A DNA stretch of 64,000 bases from Chromatiales bacterium (GCA_002729495.1 PBYE01000008.1:9319-73318), one strand, 5' to 3'. Counted from the stretch's first letter, positions 35,101-44,419 are shown. The notes: generated from the sequence alone by a model not told the origin. Made by a program: numbers and translations.

Positions 35101-37917
35101 GCCGTCAGTCAGGACAAGCAGCCGTGAACGTGCCAGGGCATCGGGGTCGGTTGCCGGTAAGGGCGACGGACGCCAGACGGGCACAAAGAACCAGTCCTCG
35201 GGCTCGGTTGCGATCGCGTCGACCGCACTGCCCCGGGCCACTTGATCCGGTTCTATCCAGTAGCGGCGATGTTCGAAAGGATAGGTAGGAAGAGACAACC
35301 GCCGCCGTTTCTCATCCTCATAAAAACCGGACCAGTCAATCTCAACACCTGCCGCCCAAACAGCACCAAGGCTTTGCAGCATGAAATCTGCATCGGAACT
35401 GTCACGGTCTTCGGGGTGAGGCAGAGATGTAAGCTTCGCTCGATCAGTAGCCCGGTCGTCGTGTGATTTCGCAAGTGTCGCCAGTGTGCGTCCCGGACCG
35501 ACTTCCAGCAAAACACGCGACGGGTCTTCGAGCAGCTTTTCGAGCCCGTCTGTAAAGCGCACGGTTTCACGCAAGTGACGTACCCAGTATTCGGCATTGC
35601 TCACCTCGTCAGGCGTAACCCAGTCACCCGTAAGGTTGGAAACAAATGGAATTTCCGGCTTACCCAGAGTGAAGCCTGAAACATAATCACGAAACTCGGC
35701 AAGGTATGGCTCCAGCATAAGCGAGTGCGCTGCCACCGATATATGAATGCGGTTGCTTTCTATATCGCGTTTGGCAAGGCGTTGTTCCAGTGCCTCAATC
35801 GCAGCGACCGGGCCACCCGCTACCGAGAGTTCCGGTGCATTTGCCGCAGACACCGACAATTTGTCCCTCAGCAGGGGCTGCAGTTCGTCTGCCGACAGCG
35901 GGACACTCAGCATTGTGCCGGCAGGTAACTTCTCGAACAGCCGGCCACGAAACGAGACCAGCGCCAGCGCATCTCTGAGGCTCAGGACGCCCGCCAGGCA
36001 GGCCGCCGTGTATTCGCCCATGCTGTGACCGATAAACGCGCCCGGCTGCACACCCCATGCCATCCATTGCCGCGCCTGCGCATACTGAATCGTAAACAGG
36101 GCCGGCAAAGTACGGGTGGGCCTTTCAAGTTCGGTAGCCGCGTGCTCCATCTGGTCTGCAGACGGAAACAGTAAAGCCTTGAGGTCAAAATCGATTTCCG
36201 GTTCCAGCAATTGCAAACATTCATCTACCGCAGCACGAAATACCGGTTCGCTTTCGTAAAGGTCGTGGCCCATGCCAGCGTACTGCGCGCCGCCGCCGGC
36301 AAACATAAATGCGATCGGCCGCCGGCCGGATTCCACACCGGCAATCAGCTCCAGCTTGTCCGTATCATTCAGGCGGGCAATTGCATCCTCGCGTGATTTG
36401 CAAACAACAGCGGCTGCCTGGGTCATCCGCGTCCGGCCAACCTGCAACGTATAAGCTACGTCGGCCAGATTAATATCAGGCTCGGACTCAATGTGTTCGG
36501 CAAGGTTTACAGCGGCTTCTTTCAGGGCATCCGGTGTCTTGGCCGACAGCAACAAAAGCTGCCTTGCCCTCTTTGAGACATCGCTGGAAACAGGCGGAGC
36601 TTCCTCCACAATCACATGCGCGTTGGTACCGCCTACGCCCAGCGAACTGACACCCGCACGGCGCAGGCTATCTGCGTCACCGTAACCGGGGTTCCAGTTG
36701 CTCAACTGGGCGTTGACAAAAAATGGGCTGTTGTCGAAATCACATTCCGGGTTCGGCGTATCGAACCAGATGCTGGGTGGGATCTGCCGATGCTTGAGCG
36801 CCTCAACTGTTTTGATAAAACTGGCGACACCCGCAGCCGTATCCAGGTGACCAATGTTCGGCTTGATCGAACCTACGCCGCAGTAACCTGATTTGTCGGT
36901 CTGCACCCGAAAGGCCTGGGTTAACGCGGCAATTTCTATCGGGTCGCCGACATTGGTGCCCGTACCATGCGTCTCCACGTAACTGATCGTTTCCGGATCG
37001 ACGTTCGCGACCGCAATTGCTTCACTGATTGCCTTCGCCTGGCCGTCCACACTCGGTGCCAGATAACCAACCTTGGCGGAACCGTCATTATTTATTGCCG
37101 AGCCTTTTACAACCGCATGTACATGATCGCCATCCGCGAGCGCATCTTCGAGTCGCCGCAAAACAACCACGCCGACCCCGCTGCCAAAGACCGTTCCCTG
37201 TGAATCAGCATCGAAAGCGCGGCAACGGCCGTCCGGGGAAAGAATTTCGCCTTCCTTATAGATATAACCCTGACGGTGCGGCAGCTCAATCGTTACGCCA
37301 CCGGCAAGTGCCATATCCGCTTCACCGTTCAACAACGCCTGGTATGCAAGATGAATCGCTACCAGTGATGTCGAACAGGCGGTCTGAACGTTAACGCTTG
37401 GGCCGGTGAGGTTGAACTCGTAAGAAACACGGGTTGCCAGGAAATCCTTGTCGTTGCCTGTATGCCTGACAAGAAACAAACCCATAGAATCCATTAATTC
37501 CTTGTTATTCAACAGGTTGAATGACATATAGGAGCCCATGCCAACGCCGGCAAATACGGCAACCGGGCCGTCAAAATGATCCGGCGGATGGCCCGCATCT
37601 TCCATGGCCTCCCAGGCACATTCCAGAAAATGCCGGTGTTGCGGATCAAGAACTGCAGCGTCGTTCGGATTGAACCCGAAGAAGCCGGCATCAAATCCTT
37701 CCATGTCGTCAAGCACTGCGCCGCGTTTTACGTAGTCGGGATCATTCAGTACGGACTCGGGCACGCCGGCAGCTAACAATTGCTCATCGGTAAAGTCGCT
37801 TAGTGTCTCCTTGCCGTCACGCAGGTTTTCCCAGAATTGCGAAATCGTGCGCGCACCGGGGAAGCGCCCCGCCATACCAACTACGGCGATATCAAATTGC
37901 GAGTCGTCGTTACTCAC
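32167..37917 (-). CDS. Type I polyketide synthase, KS-AT-KR-DH-(A-C fragment)-ACP
   Basis: This 1916-residue one-module PKS has a KS with Cys181 (TACSTSL), His317 (HGTGT) and His357 (NIGHLD), and an AT with Ser632 in GHSMGEY. A KR at about 1158-1350 has GGLGG, an LDD motif (B-type) and SS...Y..N catalysis in VDYAAANAF. A hot-dog DH runs from about 1398, with His1406 (HRLRDGDCLIP) and Asp1569 (HPALLD). A fragment like the adenylation C-terminal subdomain spans about 1744-1830, and the ACP has Ser1874 (GGHS). There is no ER and no thioesterase. One extension yielding an alpha,beta-unsaturated acyl-ACP is predicted. The start overlaps the NRPS stop as ATGA. KR lying before DH is not the usual order. 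Confidence 0.93.
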   Translation of the reverse strand: MSNDDSQFDIAVVGMAGRFPGARTISQFWENLRDGKETLSDFTDEQLLAAGVPESVLNDPDYVKRGAVLDDMEGFDAGFFGFNPNDAAVLDPQHRHFLECAWEAMEDAGHPPDHFDGPVAVFAGVGMGSYMSFNLLNNKELMDSMGLFLVRHTGNDKDFLATRVSYEFNLTGPSVNVQTACSTSLVAIHLAYQALLNGEADMALAGGVTIELPHRQGYIYKEGEILSPDGRCRAFDADSQGTVFGSGVGVVVLRRLEDALADGDHVHAVVKGSAINNDGSAKVGYLAPSVDGQAKAISEAIAVANVDPETISYVETHGTGTNVGDPIEIAALTQAFRVQTDKSGYCGVGSIKPNIGHLDTAAGVASFIKTVEALKHRQIPPSIWFDTPNPECDFDNSPFFVNAQLSNWNPGYGDADSLRRAGVSSLGVGGTNAHVIVEEAPPVSSDVSKRARQLLLLSAKTPDALKEAAVNLAEHIESEPDINLADVAYTLQVGRTRMTQAAAVVCKSREDAIARLNDTDKLELIAGVESGRRPIAFMFAGGGAQYAGMGHDLYESEPVFRAAVDECLQLLEPEIDFDLKALLFPSADQMEHAATELERPTRTLPALFTIQYAQARQWMAWGVQPGAFIGHSMGEYTAACLAGVLSLRDALALVSFRGRLFEKLPAGTMLSVPLSADELQPLLRDKLSVSAANAPELSVAGGPVAAIEALEQRLAKRDIESNRIHISVAAHSLMLEPYLAEFRDYVSGFTLGKPEIPFVSNLTGDWVTPDEVSNAEYWVRHLRETVRFTDGLEKLLEDPSRVLLEVGPGRTLATLAKSHDDRATDRAKLTSLPHPEDRDSSDADFMLQSLGAVWAAGVEIDWSGFYEDEKRRRLSLPTYPFEHRRYWIEPDQVARGSAVDAIATEPEDWFFVPVWRPSPLPATDPDALARSRLLVLTDGGPLDEAFLAEVRGRARVVVTAEAGADYAELGEDNYRIDLQNRDDFDRLFGDLEKQRVLPDIVVSLLDVDSSTGKGRSAEAYTSAVGKSFVSLLHLAQALADADISDTVSIISISDGMQHIAGQGAHSPLKAMALGPLSIIPRELPNVNCRSIDVSLSAKANGSQQKLVNALLDEIAPGEAENAVSDVIAYRGNDRLVRAFDPLPLDAPDQSGVSLREGGTYLITGGLGGIALEVARHLAARHPLNLVLTGRSELPESSEWSAWLADHDENDLTSRKIARLQALEEAGTSVSYLRADIADKDQVEALVQTTQQHYGPINGIFHTAGVLDDAPVLLKTAAEAEAVLRAKVLGSMVLAETVPNEALDFTLLFSSISSFAGLPGQVDYAAANAFMDAYAHYRNSNGIRTVAINWPAWQEVGMAAELARMLGGETEFPVDHPLLDKCTRQTSTEAIFSTRLDPSADWILAEHRLRDGDCLIPGAGYIELARAAYEAYTGDSRPDFTDVYFMAPFTVTDGETGELQIRLERNADEVEFALFSETSSGIAEHVRGTLKSTGQHTDTPAEISKLQSACQVRSEEFSGHDHHSHIAFGPRWGSLRQIDYGGNQALVTLEMPAEFEAELDAYDLHPALLDLSMAAAQSLITGFDPDKDFFVPIGCTLARINAPLKSRMYSLISYKPNAEGQHDQDIALFDIDVMDEAGEHLLRISDFTMKRIADKALLAGDSDTGAGVPAATDSAALGLVSRSLELGIAPPQGLEALDRIMAGRGLSQVAVSVRPLDTLLAELRSLMGVSAGSEAEAETIRDPQLAELEQILLEHPAVDVAVAMSIMDRPGERRVVAYLVYDPAEHVTVTELRRFVKGRVDLDFVPRAFVELDELPRKANGDPDYAALPDPFGPGDDHIAPRTNTEKLIADIWQDVLRVKRVGVYDNFFDVGGHSLLSIRVITKVKKQTGVQLNQAIMVLQTLEQVAKECEGMLEAS

Positions 37918-40900
37918 CGAACAGTATCCCCGGTGGTTGCCGAACCAGCACCACGTCGACCGCGTCGACGTTGCAAAGCTGCGCGCCGACTGGCGCCACG
38001 GTCCATACTCTTCTGTACCTGTTCGCCACTGCTGTCTTCGCCAGACAGAAATTCTGCGTAAGCCCTGATAGTCGGATACCGGAATATGTCGGTCACCATT
38101 AACTTACGTTCGCTCAGCTTACGGAGTAAGCCATGCAACTTAACGGCCAATATGGAATGGCCGCCCAGTTCGAAGAAATTATCCTGCACGCCGATGTCTG
38201 GAAGGTTCAGCACTTCTTCCCACACGCCTGCAACCATTTTTTCCATTTCACTTGACGGCGGCGCAAAGGCTTCCTCGCGACTGATGCCGGCGTCACTCGG
38301 CGACGGCAGTGCTTTACGATCGATCTTCCGGTTTGGCGTAAGCGGAAACGCATCCATAGCAATGAAATTCGAGGGCACCATGTAGTCTGGCAGCCGTGTG
38401 CCCAGGTGTGTGCGCAGGTCCGCCTGGTCGGGTTCTGTATCACTAACCAGGTAAGCAACCAGGCGCTTGTCTCCCGGTATGTCTTCACGTGCAATTACCA
38501 CTGCTTCCGCGATACCCGGATAGTCGAGCAGGGCCGCTTCAATCTCGCCCAGTTCGATACGGAAGCCACGAACTTTGACCTGGTGATCCACGCGACCGAT
38601 AAATTCGAGTACGCCATCATCCCGGAACCGCACCAGGTCACCCGTGCGGTACAGACGAGAATTGCCCTCTTTATCGAAGGGGTTCGCTACGAAACGTTCA
38701 GCGGTCAATTCCGGCCGGTCATGATAGCCACGCACGACTCCGTCACCGCCGATATACAACTCGCCGACGATACCCACGGGTACCGGCTGCTGCTGTCCGT
38801 CAAGTACGTACATCGTGGTATTGGCAATAGGTTTGCCTATCGCGACCGTACCCGCCTGATCCTCACCGTTCACCACCTGTGTCGATGACCAGATGGTTGT
38901 CTCGGTGGGGCCATACATATTGGTAATGGAAGCCTGCGTTACTTCCTGAACCTCATTTGTCAGGTCAACGGGTAAAGCTTCACCGCCGATCAGGATGTGT
39001 TCGACTTTCGCAAGCGCAGCTCGTGTTTCGTCGTTCAGTAACAGCATGCGCGCCATGGAAGGCGTGCACTGCAGGTGACTGATATCGTACTTGCTGATCT
39101 GCTCCGGGAGTGATTCACCCCTGGTCCGGGCTGCCGCTGCCGGCTGAGCCGCCGCGCGCACTTCGTTGAGATTATCCAGGTGCTCGAGAACGAGGTCATG
39201 ATCAACACCGAAATCAATCAGGCAGGAAACTTCATCGACGCCGGCATCCTGAACTGCCTTAATCAGCTTCAGGCACTTTTCGGGCGTACCATACAGACTG
39301 CTGGTTTCGAAATAGCGTTCGAAAGAAAAGTCCAGCAGGCTGTCTATTTCTTCATCGCTAAGCTGATCAAGCGCGTTGCTTTCGAGCTTGACGTCTACAG
39401 CAGCATCTTTCTTGAACGCGCTCCAGCTATCCGCAAAACCCTTGACGAGACTCAGTGCGCTGCCGAGATAATTTTTCATCGGCTGGCGGACGATTTCGCG
39501 GACTTCGTCGTTATCATCGCCGACAAAAGTATGCAGCATGAGCGTCACGCTGCCCTGTCCCGGGTGGCCGGCCTCTTTCCATGCCTGCCGGTAAGTCTTG
39601 ATTTTTGCTTCAAGGTCCTCGACGGCCTGGCCGAGCAAATGGGTCAGCACGTTCGCCCCTGACTTGCCCGCACTTATATAAGTCTCGATGCTGCCGGCCG
39701 TGGTAACCCAAACCGGCAGTTCTTTTTGTACCGGGCGCGGCATGGTCCGAATCTCGACCATGTCGCCCTTGGGGTTCCTGCACTTAACCGCCTCGCCACG
39801 CCAGAGTTTGCGCACAGTTTCGATATGCTCGAACATGATGGCCTGGCGCTCAGGATAGTTCTCGGGCGCCAGTACGAAATCATTTGGCTGCCAACCGGAT
39901 GCGAAGCCGATGCCGACTCCGCCATTTGACAGGTTGTCCACGACTGCCCACTCTTCCGCGACACGTATCGGGTTATGCAGAGGCAACACACAACTACCTG
40001 AACGTATCTGCAGATTCTCGGTTACGGCCGCAACAGCAGCACCTGCAACGGATGGATTCGGGAATATGCCGCCAAACGCATGGAAATGCCGTTCGGGCGT
40101 CCATACCGCGACGAAACCATTCCGGTCAGCGAATTTCGCACCTTCAAGTAAAAGCCTGTACTTGTCACGGCCTGTACCACCGTCATCACTGGCGAAATAA
40201 AACAGGCTGAAATCAATCTCCTGATCGAAAACCACTTCATCCTGTTTCTGTTCCGCATCGATATCTGCGGCCATCACCACCGTGAAGCCACGCGCCAGGG
40301 TCCATAAAAGCTCCAGCACGGAAATATCGAATGACAGGCTGGTTACTGCCAGCCAGGCATCGCGCTCGCCGCGTGCAATGGACTGATCCATACCGACAAA
40401 GAAATTCACGACATTGCCGTGCTCGACCATGACACCCTTCGGCTTGCCGGTCGAACCCGATGTATAGATCACGTAGGCGAGATTATCCGCTGTCGCTTCA
40501 TCCTGAACGGCGGTCCCGTCATTTGCTTCCCAGGTAGCCCGGTCGGTATCCATAACCACCGTCTGGTAATCGCCCGCCGGCAGCGTGCCTTCAAGCTGTG
40601 ATTCGGTCAGCAGCAATGGCGCCCTGGCGTCTTCCAGCATGAACGCCAGCCGATCGGCCGGAAAATCCGGATCCAGTGGCAGATAAGCGCTGCCTGCTTT
40701 CATAATTGCCAGGAGACCGGTCAGCATATCGACCGACCGATGCATGTGGATGCCTACCAGTACGTCCGGGCCTGCTCCAAGCGACTGCAGATGCCGTGCC
40801 AGGCGATTCGACACCTCGTCGAGTTCCCGGTAGCTGAGCTCGCGCCCCTTCGCGGCCACGGCAAGTTTGTCCGGCAGGCTTGCGGCCTGCTGGCTGATCA

Positions 40901-42311
40901 GGCCATGAATGCGTGACTCCTGCTGGTAGTCCTCGCCGGTATCGTTCCAGTCAACTAGCTGACGATGCCGCTCGGCCTCCGTCAGCAGCGAAATATTTCC
41001 GGCAGTAATCGAACTCTCTGAGGCCATCGCCGCAAGAATCGACTGCAGATGGCCCAGCAAACGGCCCATTGCAATATCGCTCAGGCGATTGCGGTCATAG
41101 ACAAGATTCAGCAGCAGCTGGTCTTCGCCGTAGGCATACAGGGTCAGCGGCAAATTGGTCTTGTCCAGCAACTTGAAGTGCCGGTTCGCCCAGGCATCGC
41201 CATCCGCCTTTAAAACCTGGTCAAGCGCCGCATGGTCATAAATGACCAGCGTGTCGAACAGGGGTGTCGCTGCCGGCACATCGCTCCACTGGTGAATATC
41301 GACCAGCGCGGTATGCTCAAATGGGCGCATGTCCACATCCTGCTGGCGCAGGATTTTCATCAATGAGGCCGGTGTAATGTCCGGGTCGACGGTTACAGGC
41401 ACCGGTAGCGTATTGATAAACATGCCAACGATATCGTTGGCCCCGTCAACAGTGTGACGGCCGGCGCGCGTCGAGCCGAACACGACCTGCCGTTCGCCGG
41501 TGTACCGGCTGAGTAAGATGGCCCAGGCAGCCTGCAACACAGTATTGAGCGAAACCTTTTCGTCGTCCGCGAGCGTAATCAGTGAGTCGCTGAGGTCACT
41601 GCCGAGGCGGATTTCAATTTCTACACGATCGATTGTCGCTTCGGCATCGTCTTCTGCCTGCACAAGCATCGGCAACGGGGTGGGTCCGCTGACCCCCTGT
41701 AACAATTCACGCCAAAAGTTCTCGTCACCCGAGGTGTCACGTTTTTCCAGCCAGCCTATATGCTGCTGGTACAGTGGAATTGTGGGCAGCTCAACAGGCT
41801 GGCTGCTGGCCAATGCCTCGCAGGCTGCAAATACTTCCCGCAGAACCACCGGGAAAGAACGTCCGTCCAGAAGCAGGTGATGGAAGGTCCACACCAGGAT
41901 GCCGCTGGCGTCGCCGGTGTGGAAAAAGGTCAGGCGAATTAGTGGCGGCAACTCCAGGTCGAATCCGGCCGCCCGGTCACTCGCCAGGAATTCATCCAGC
42001 TGGCGTTGCTGCACATCGGCCGGCTGGCCGCACCAGTCGTTAACGACAAAGGGCAGTTCAACTTCCGCATGCACGTCCTGCAAAGGCTGGTCGACACCCT
42101 CCCAGCGAAATGCCGTTCGCAGGGCGGGATGGCGGACAGCGATAGTCTGCCAGGCACGGGCCAGTATGTCCGTATCGATGGCTTCGTCCAGACGACAGAC
42201 GATCTGTTCGATATCCACACCCGAATGAGCGCCGGACAAATAGTGGAACAACATTCCCTGTTGTATAGGCGACAGAGAATAACTGTCAGTAATGCGATTA
42301 GCAGACCCCAT
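37914..42311 (-). CDS. NRPS, C-A(with luciferase-like monooxygenase insert)-PCP
   Basis: This 1465-residue synthetase has a condensation domain at about 10-440 with HHLLLDG (144-150). An adenylation domain starts near 455 (A3 YTSGSTGKPKG at 616; A4 SFDISV keeps the Asp that binds the substrate amine) and is interrupted from about 700 to 1050 by a flavin-dependent luciferase-like monooxygenase (VWTPERHFHAFGG; WVTTAGSIETYISAG). It then resumes with NMYGPTETT, YRTGDL and PNRKIDRKAL. The PCP has Ser1386 in GGHSILA. Such inserts are known from MupA/Atu3671-type NRPSs and may oxidise the bound amino acid. AGAGGG 6 bases upstream supports the start. Substrate specificity is unassigned. The basic tail RRAALQRRRGRRG might dock with the PKS. 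Confidence 0.93.
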   Translation of the reverse strand: MGSANRITDSYSLSPIQQGMLFHYLSGAHSGVDIEQIVCRLDEAIDTDILARAWQTIAVRHPALRTAFRWEGVDQPLQDVHAEVELPFVVNDWCGQPADVQQRQLDEFLASDRAAGFDLELPPLIRLTFFHTGDASGILVWTFHHLLLDGRSFPVVLREVFAACEALASSQPVELPTIPLYQQHIGWLEKRDTSGDENFWRELLQGVSGPTPLPMLVQAEDDAEATIDRVEIEIRLGSDLSDSLITLADDEKVSLNTVLQAAWAILLSRYTGERQVVFGSTRAGRHTVDGANDIVGMFINTLPVPVTVDPDITPASLMKILRQQDVDMRPFEHTALVDIHQWSDVPAATPLFDTLVIYDHAALDQVLKADGDAWANRHFKLLDKTNLPLTLYAYGEDQLLLNLVYDRNRLSDIAMGRLLGHLQSILAAMASESSITAGNISLLTEAERHRQLVDWNDTGEDYQQESRIHGLISQQAASLPDKLAVAAKGRELSYRELDEVSNRLARHLQSLGAGPDVLVGIHMHRSVDMLTGLLAIMKAGSAYLPLDPDFPADRLAFMLEDARAPLLLTESQLEGTLPAGDYQTVVMDTDRATWEANDGTAVQDEATADNLAYVIYTSGSTGKPKGVMVEHGNVVNFFVGMDQSIARGERDAWLAVTSLSFDISVLELLWTLARGFTVVMAADIDAEQKQDEVVFDQEIDFSLFYFASDDGGTGRDKYRLLLEGAKFADRNGFVAVWTPERHFHAFGGIFPNPSVAGAAVAAVTENLQIRSGSCVLPLHNPIRVAEEWAVVDNLSNGGVGIGFASGWQPNDFVLAPENYPERQAIMFEHIETVRKLWRGEAVKCRNPKGDMVEIRTMPRPVQKELPVWVTTAGSIETYISAGKSGANVLTHLLGQAVEDLEAKIKTYRQAWKEAGHPGQGSVTLMLHTFVGDDNDEVREIVRQPMKNYLGSALSLVKGFADSWSAFKKDAAVDVKLESNALDQLSDEEIDSLLDFSFERYFETSSLYGTPEKCLKLIKAVQDAGVDEVSCLIDFGVDHDLVLEHLDNLNEVRAAAQPAAAARTRGESLPEQISKYDISHLQCTPSMARMLLLNDETRAALAKVEHILIGGEALPVDLTNEVQEVTQASITNMYGPTETTIWSSTQVVNGEDQAGTVAIGKPIANTTMYVLDGQQQPVPVGIVGELYIGGDGVVRGYHDRPELTAERFVANPFDKEGNSRLYRTGDLVRFRDDGVLEFIGRVDHQVKVRGFRIELGEIEAALLDYPGIAEAVVIAREDIPGDKRLVAYLVSDTEPDQADLRTHLGTRLPDYMVPSNFIAMDAFPLTPNRKIDRKALPSPSDAGISREEAFAPPSSEMEKMVAGVWEEVLNLPDIGVQDNFFELGGHSILAVKLHGLLRKLSERKLMVTDIFRYPTIRAYAEFLSGEDSSGEQVQKSMDRGASRRAALQRRRGRRGAGSATTGDTVR

Positions 42312-42459
42312 TAGAATCCCTCTATGTTTTTCTTTTCATTCGGGTAAATTCAGCACACTGGCTGCATCAGGGGAAAAGCTGTCACGATGGTTCACGATCT
42401 CCTGATCACGCAGAGCCAGGCATCGTCGGTTTCAAAATGGTCGACTTTCGCCTGCTTAC

Positions 42460-42655
42460 GGGTAACCGACTTACCTCACTCTTCCCGGGGTGCGGTAAGG
42501 TGACTACTGCTTTGCTTCAGGTGGGTATTCCCTGACCCAGCCACTTATCTATTCTCGTTTATTGCGGCATTCTTCCTGTTAGTGGCGACCATGAAACGAA
42601 CTAAGCTCCATGTTATATCTTGCCTCCAACCCCCTAAAATTTCAGGGGGTTTTTA
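42460..42655 (+). ncRNA. Candidate small RNA ending in an intrinsic terminator
   Basis: The region has a hairpin made of CTTACC (42470-42475) with GGTAAG (42494-42499), extended inward by CAC (42477-42479) with GTG (42490-42492). A second short stem pairs GGGT (42523-42526) with ACCC (42535-42538). Then comes a textbook terminator. The nearest plus-strand gene upstream ends at 30457, so the terminator needs a local transcript. A small RNA antisense in direction to the NRPS operon is the simplest reading. The 5' end is unknown, and I match it to no known family. Confidence 0.3.
42630..42654 (+). terminator. Rho-independent terminator without an upstream gene
   Basis: Perfect arms CCCCCT (42630-42635) and AGGGGG (42644-42649) flank an 8-base loop and are followed directly by TTTTT. 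On the minus strand the stem is followed by TTGG, so it is oriented to stop plus-strand transcription. Confidence 0.75.
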
Positions 42656-42947
42656 AAATTACGGACTTTGGCCCATAAGCGCAAGTTAGCAGAAATCCGC
42701 GTTTCGGACCCATTCCGCGAAGGCCTGTTTCTCTTTGATATAAACCAGTTTTTTTGTGCCGCAAAACAAGGCCCCATGCGGGATGTGAACTGTACACGGT
42801 GATATTGTCAAAGCTGGTCCGCGCCCCGGGTCAGGGTATCCGCCCGTGAGCCCAAAAAATAGGCATCACTGAAGTTTCTGTGCCAACATGCTGCGCGATG
42901 GCACACCACCAACGAGCCATTATATTAAGAACACCAATAGCAGCCCC

Positions 42948-44267
42948 ATGCGCCAGATCATCCAGTCACTCATGTTGCCTCTTTGCATTTCAGTCGCCCT
43001 GGCGATGCCGGCTGCATGCGGCGAGGCGATCAAGCCCCATAACGACAGCCCTTCAGTGGCCGCAACCACCGCGACGGCAGCATTCGTTGAGACGACCGCG
43101 AAAAATCAGGCCGTATCTTCCGATTTACCTGTGCCGGAGCTAAAGCGGTGGGAAAAACAGATGATCAAGTACGGCAAAAAGTGGGGCCCGACACTTAATC
43201 CCGAAATATCGGACCAAGGCCAGCGACAAAAGAACGCCTACTACGATGCGCTGTATGTTTACTACCGGATCATGGATTACACGGGCAAAACTGAACCGTG
43301 GCTGACTTACGCAGGTTGGGCACGAAATGCCTGGATAGAAGAGCGCTACGACCGCCCGAACTACTACATGTCGGGCTACCATCGTTTTTCGCTGGGCATG
43401 CTGGAAGATTTTAGACGTGGCAACCCCACCGCAACAGCGGAACAGCCGGTGCCCGGCAACACACCGTTAACCCTTGATGATTTCACAGGTATTCGTGACC
43501 TGGGCGCATTTGCCCAGCCATTCTTTTTTGTGGAAGAGTACTGCGGCTCCTGCAGCAACATTTCACGCGAACTCGCGTACAGCATCGTCGCAACTGTCGT
43601 ATCGGAACGGGCGGGTCTGCCACGGGTGAGCAGTAATGATTTCGGCACCGGCATGGAACCACGGTTGCAGACTTACGTTCGCTGGGCGGGCCGCCACCTG
43701 GAGCAGTGGCGAAATGCCAGTTATACCAGGCGCGGCTATCAGCCCGATGAAAGCTACCACTACATGCAGCCGTTCATGACCGGCCTGACGATGAAGGCAT
43801 TGATAGACTTCTACGAATGGGAAGTCGAGAACGACCGTGATCCGAATGCTTACTGGGAAGACCCGACGCCCGACGGCTCATGGCCGACCATTGTTGCGGC
43901 ACTGAAAGATTTTTGTAACTGGCTGTATACGGATGCCAGGGTGCGTGATGCCGGGGGCGCGCCGAAAATGTTCGTGGGTGAACGCATGTGGGACAAGGCC
44001 TTCGGGGGATTCCGCTACGCGGACCGCTATACACGGCATGAAGGCGAAACCCCGGATGTAGTCGAAGCCGCTCCCGACCTGAACCTGCTGATCGCACCTG
44101 CCTATGCCTGGGTCTATAAACAGACCGGTGATACGCGCCTGCGGGACCAGGGCGACGAGATATTCGCACAAGGTGTGCGCGATGCCTGCCTGAAATGCGG
44201 CGGAAAACACTTTAATCAGCAGTATTTCTACGGCTTCGATTACCTGCGCTGGCGCACCAACAACTAG
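42948..44267 (+). CDS. Secreted lipoprotein, paralogue of the 44617 C-terminal domain
   Basis: This protein of about 439 residues has a lipoprotein signal (SLMLPLCISVALAMPAAC). After an Ala/Thr linker, a domain of about 370 residues is rich in Tyr and Trp. It contains NAYYDALYVYYRIMDYTG, TEPWLTYAGWARNAW, GYHRFSLGMLEDF, EYCGSCSNISRELAYSIV, QPFMTGLTMKALIDFYEWEV and the terminal DACLKCGGKHFNQQ. I do not recognise the family; repeated helical segments suggest an alpha/alpha toroid, as in polysaccharide lyases and glycosidases, but this is inference. The start at 42948 puts the lipobox correctly; an ATG 20 codons upstream would not. Neighbours suggest a role on the exported polysaccharide. Confidence 0.7.
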   Translation: MRQIIQSLMLPLCISVALAMPAACGEAIKPHNDSPSVAATTATAAFVETTAKNQAVSSDLPVPELKRWEKQMIKYGKKWGPTLNPEISDQGQRQKNAYYDALYVYYRIMDYTGKTEPWLTYAGWARNAWIEERYDRPNYYMSGYHRFSLGMLEDFRRGNPTATAEQPVPGNTPLTLDDFTGIRDLGAFAQPFFFVEEYCGSCSNISRELAYSIVATVVSERAGLPRVSSNDFGTGMEPRLQTYVRWAGRHLEQWRNASYTRRGYQPDESYHYMQPFMTGLTMKALIDFYEWEVENDRDPNAYWEDPTPDGSWPTIVAALKDFCNWLYTDARVRDAGGAPKMFVGERMWDKAFGGFRYADRYTRHEGETPDVVEAAPDLNLLIAPAYAWVYKQTGDTRLRDQGDEIFAQGVRDACLKCGGKHFNQQYFYGFDYLRWRTNN

Positions 44268-44419
44268 GTTTGTCGTAATTTTACCACACGAAAGCGCAAG
44301 CAAATTCAATCCTGTTTGCAAACAACTTACAAAACTCCTTGGATATTGCAACGCAACGTGTTGATTTGCCTACAGGTGGTATTGCCATAACGCGAATTAT
44401 TGTTAAACTGCGGGCGTTC

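Larger units (their letters stand above)
42312..42947. other. 636-base non-coding region upstream of the NRPS operon
   Basis: This region must contain the minus-strand NRPS promoter and the plus-strand promoter for the lipoprotein gene at 42948. It also holds an intrinsic terminator and two hairpins on the plus strand, listed separately. From 42656 to 42947 I see nothing definite: an A/T-rich TTGATATAAACCAG stretch could be part of a promoter, but I cannot pair it with a second box. No coding frame is convincing. Confidence 0.4.
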
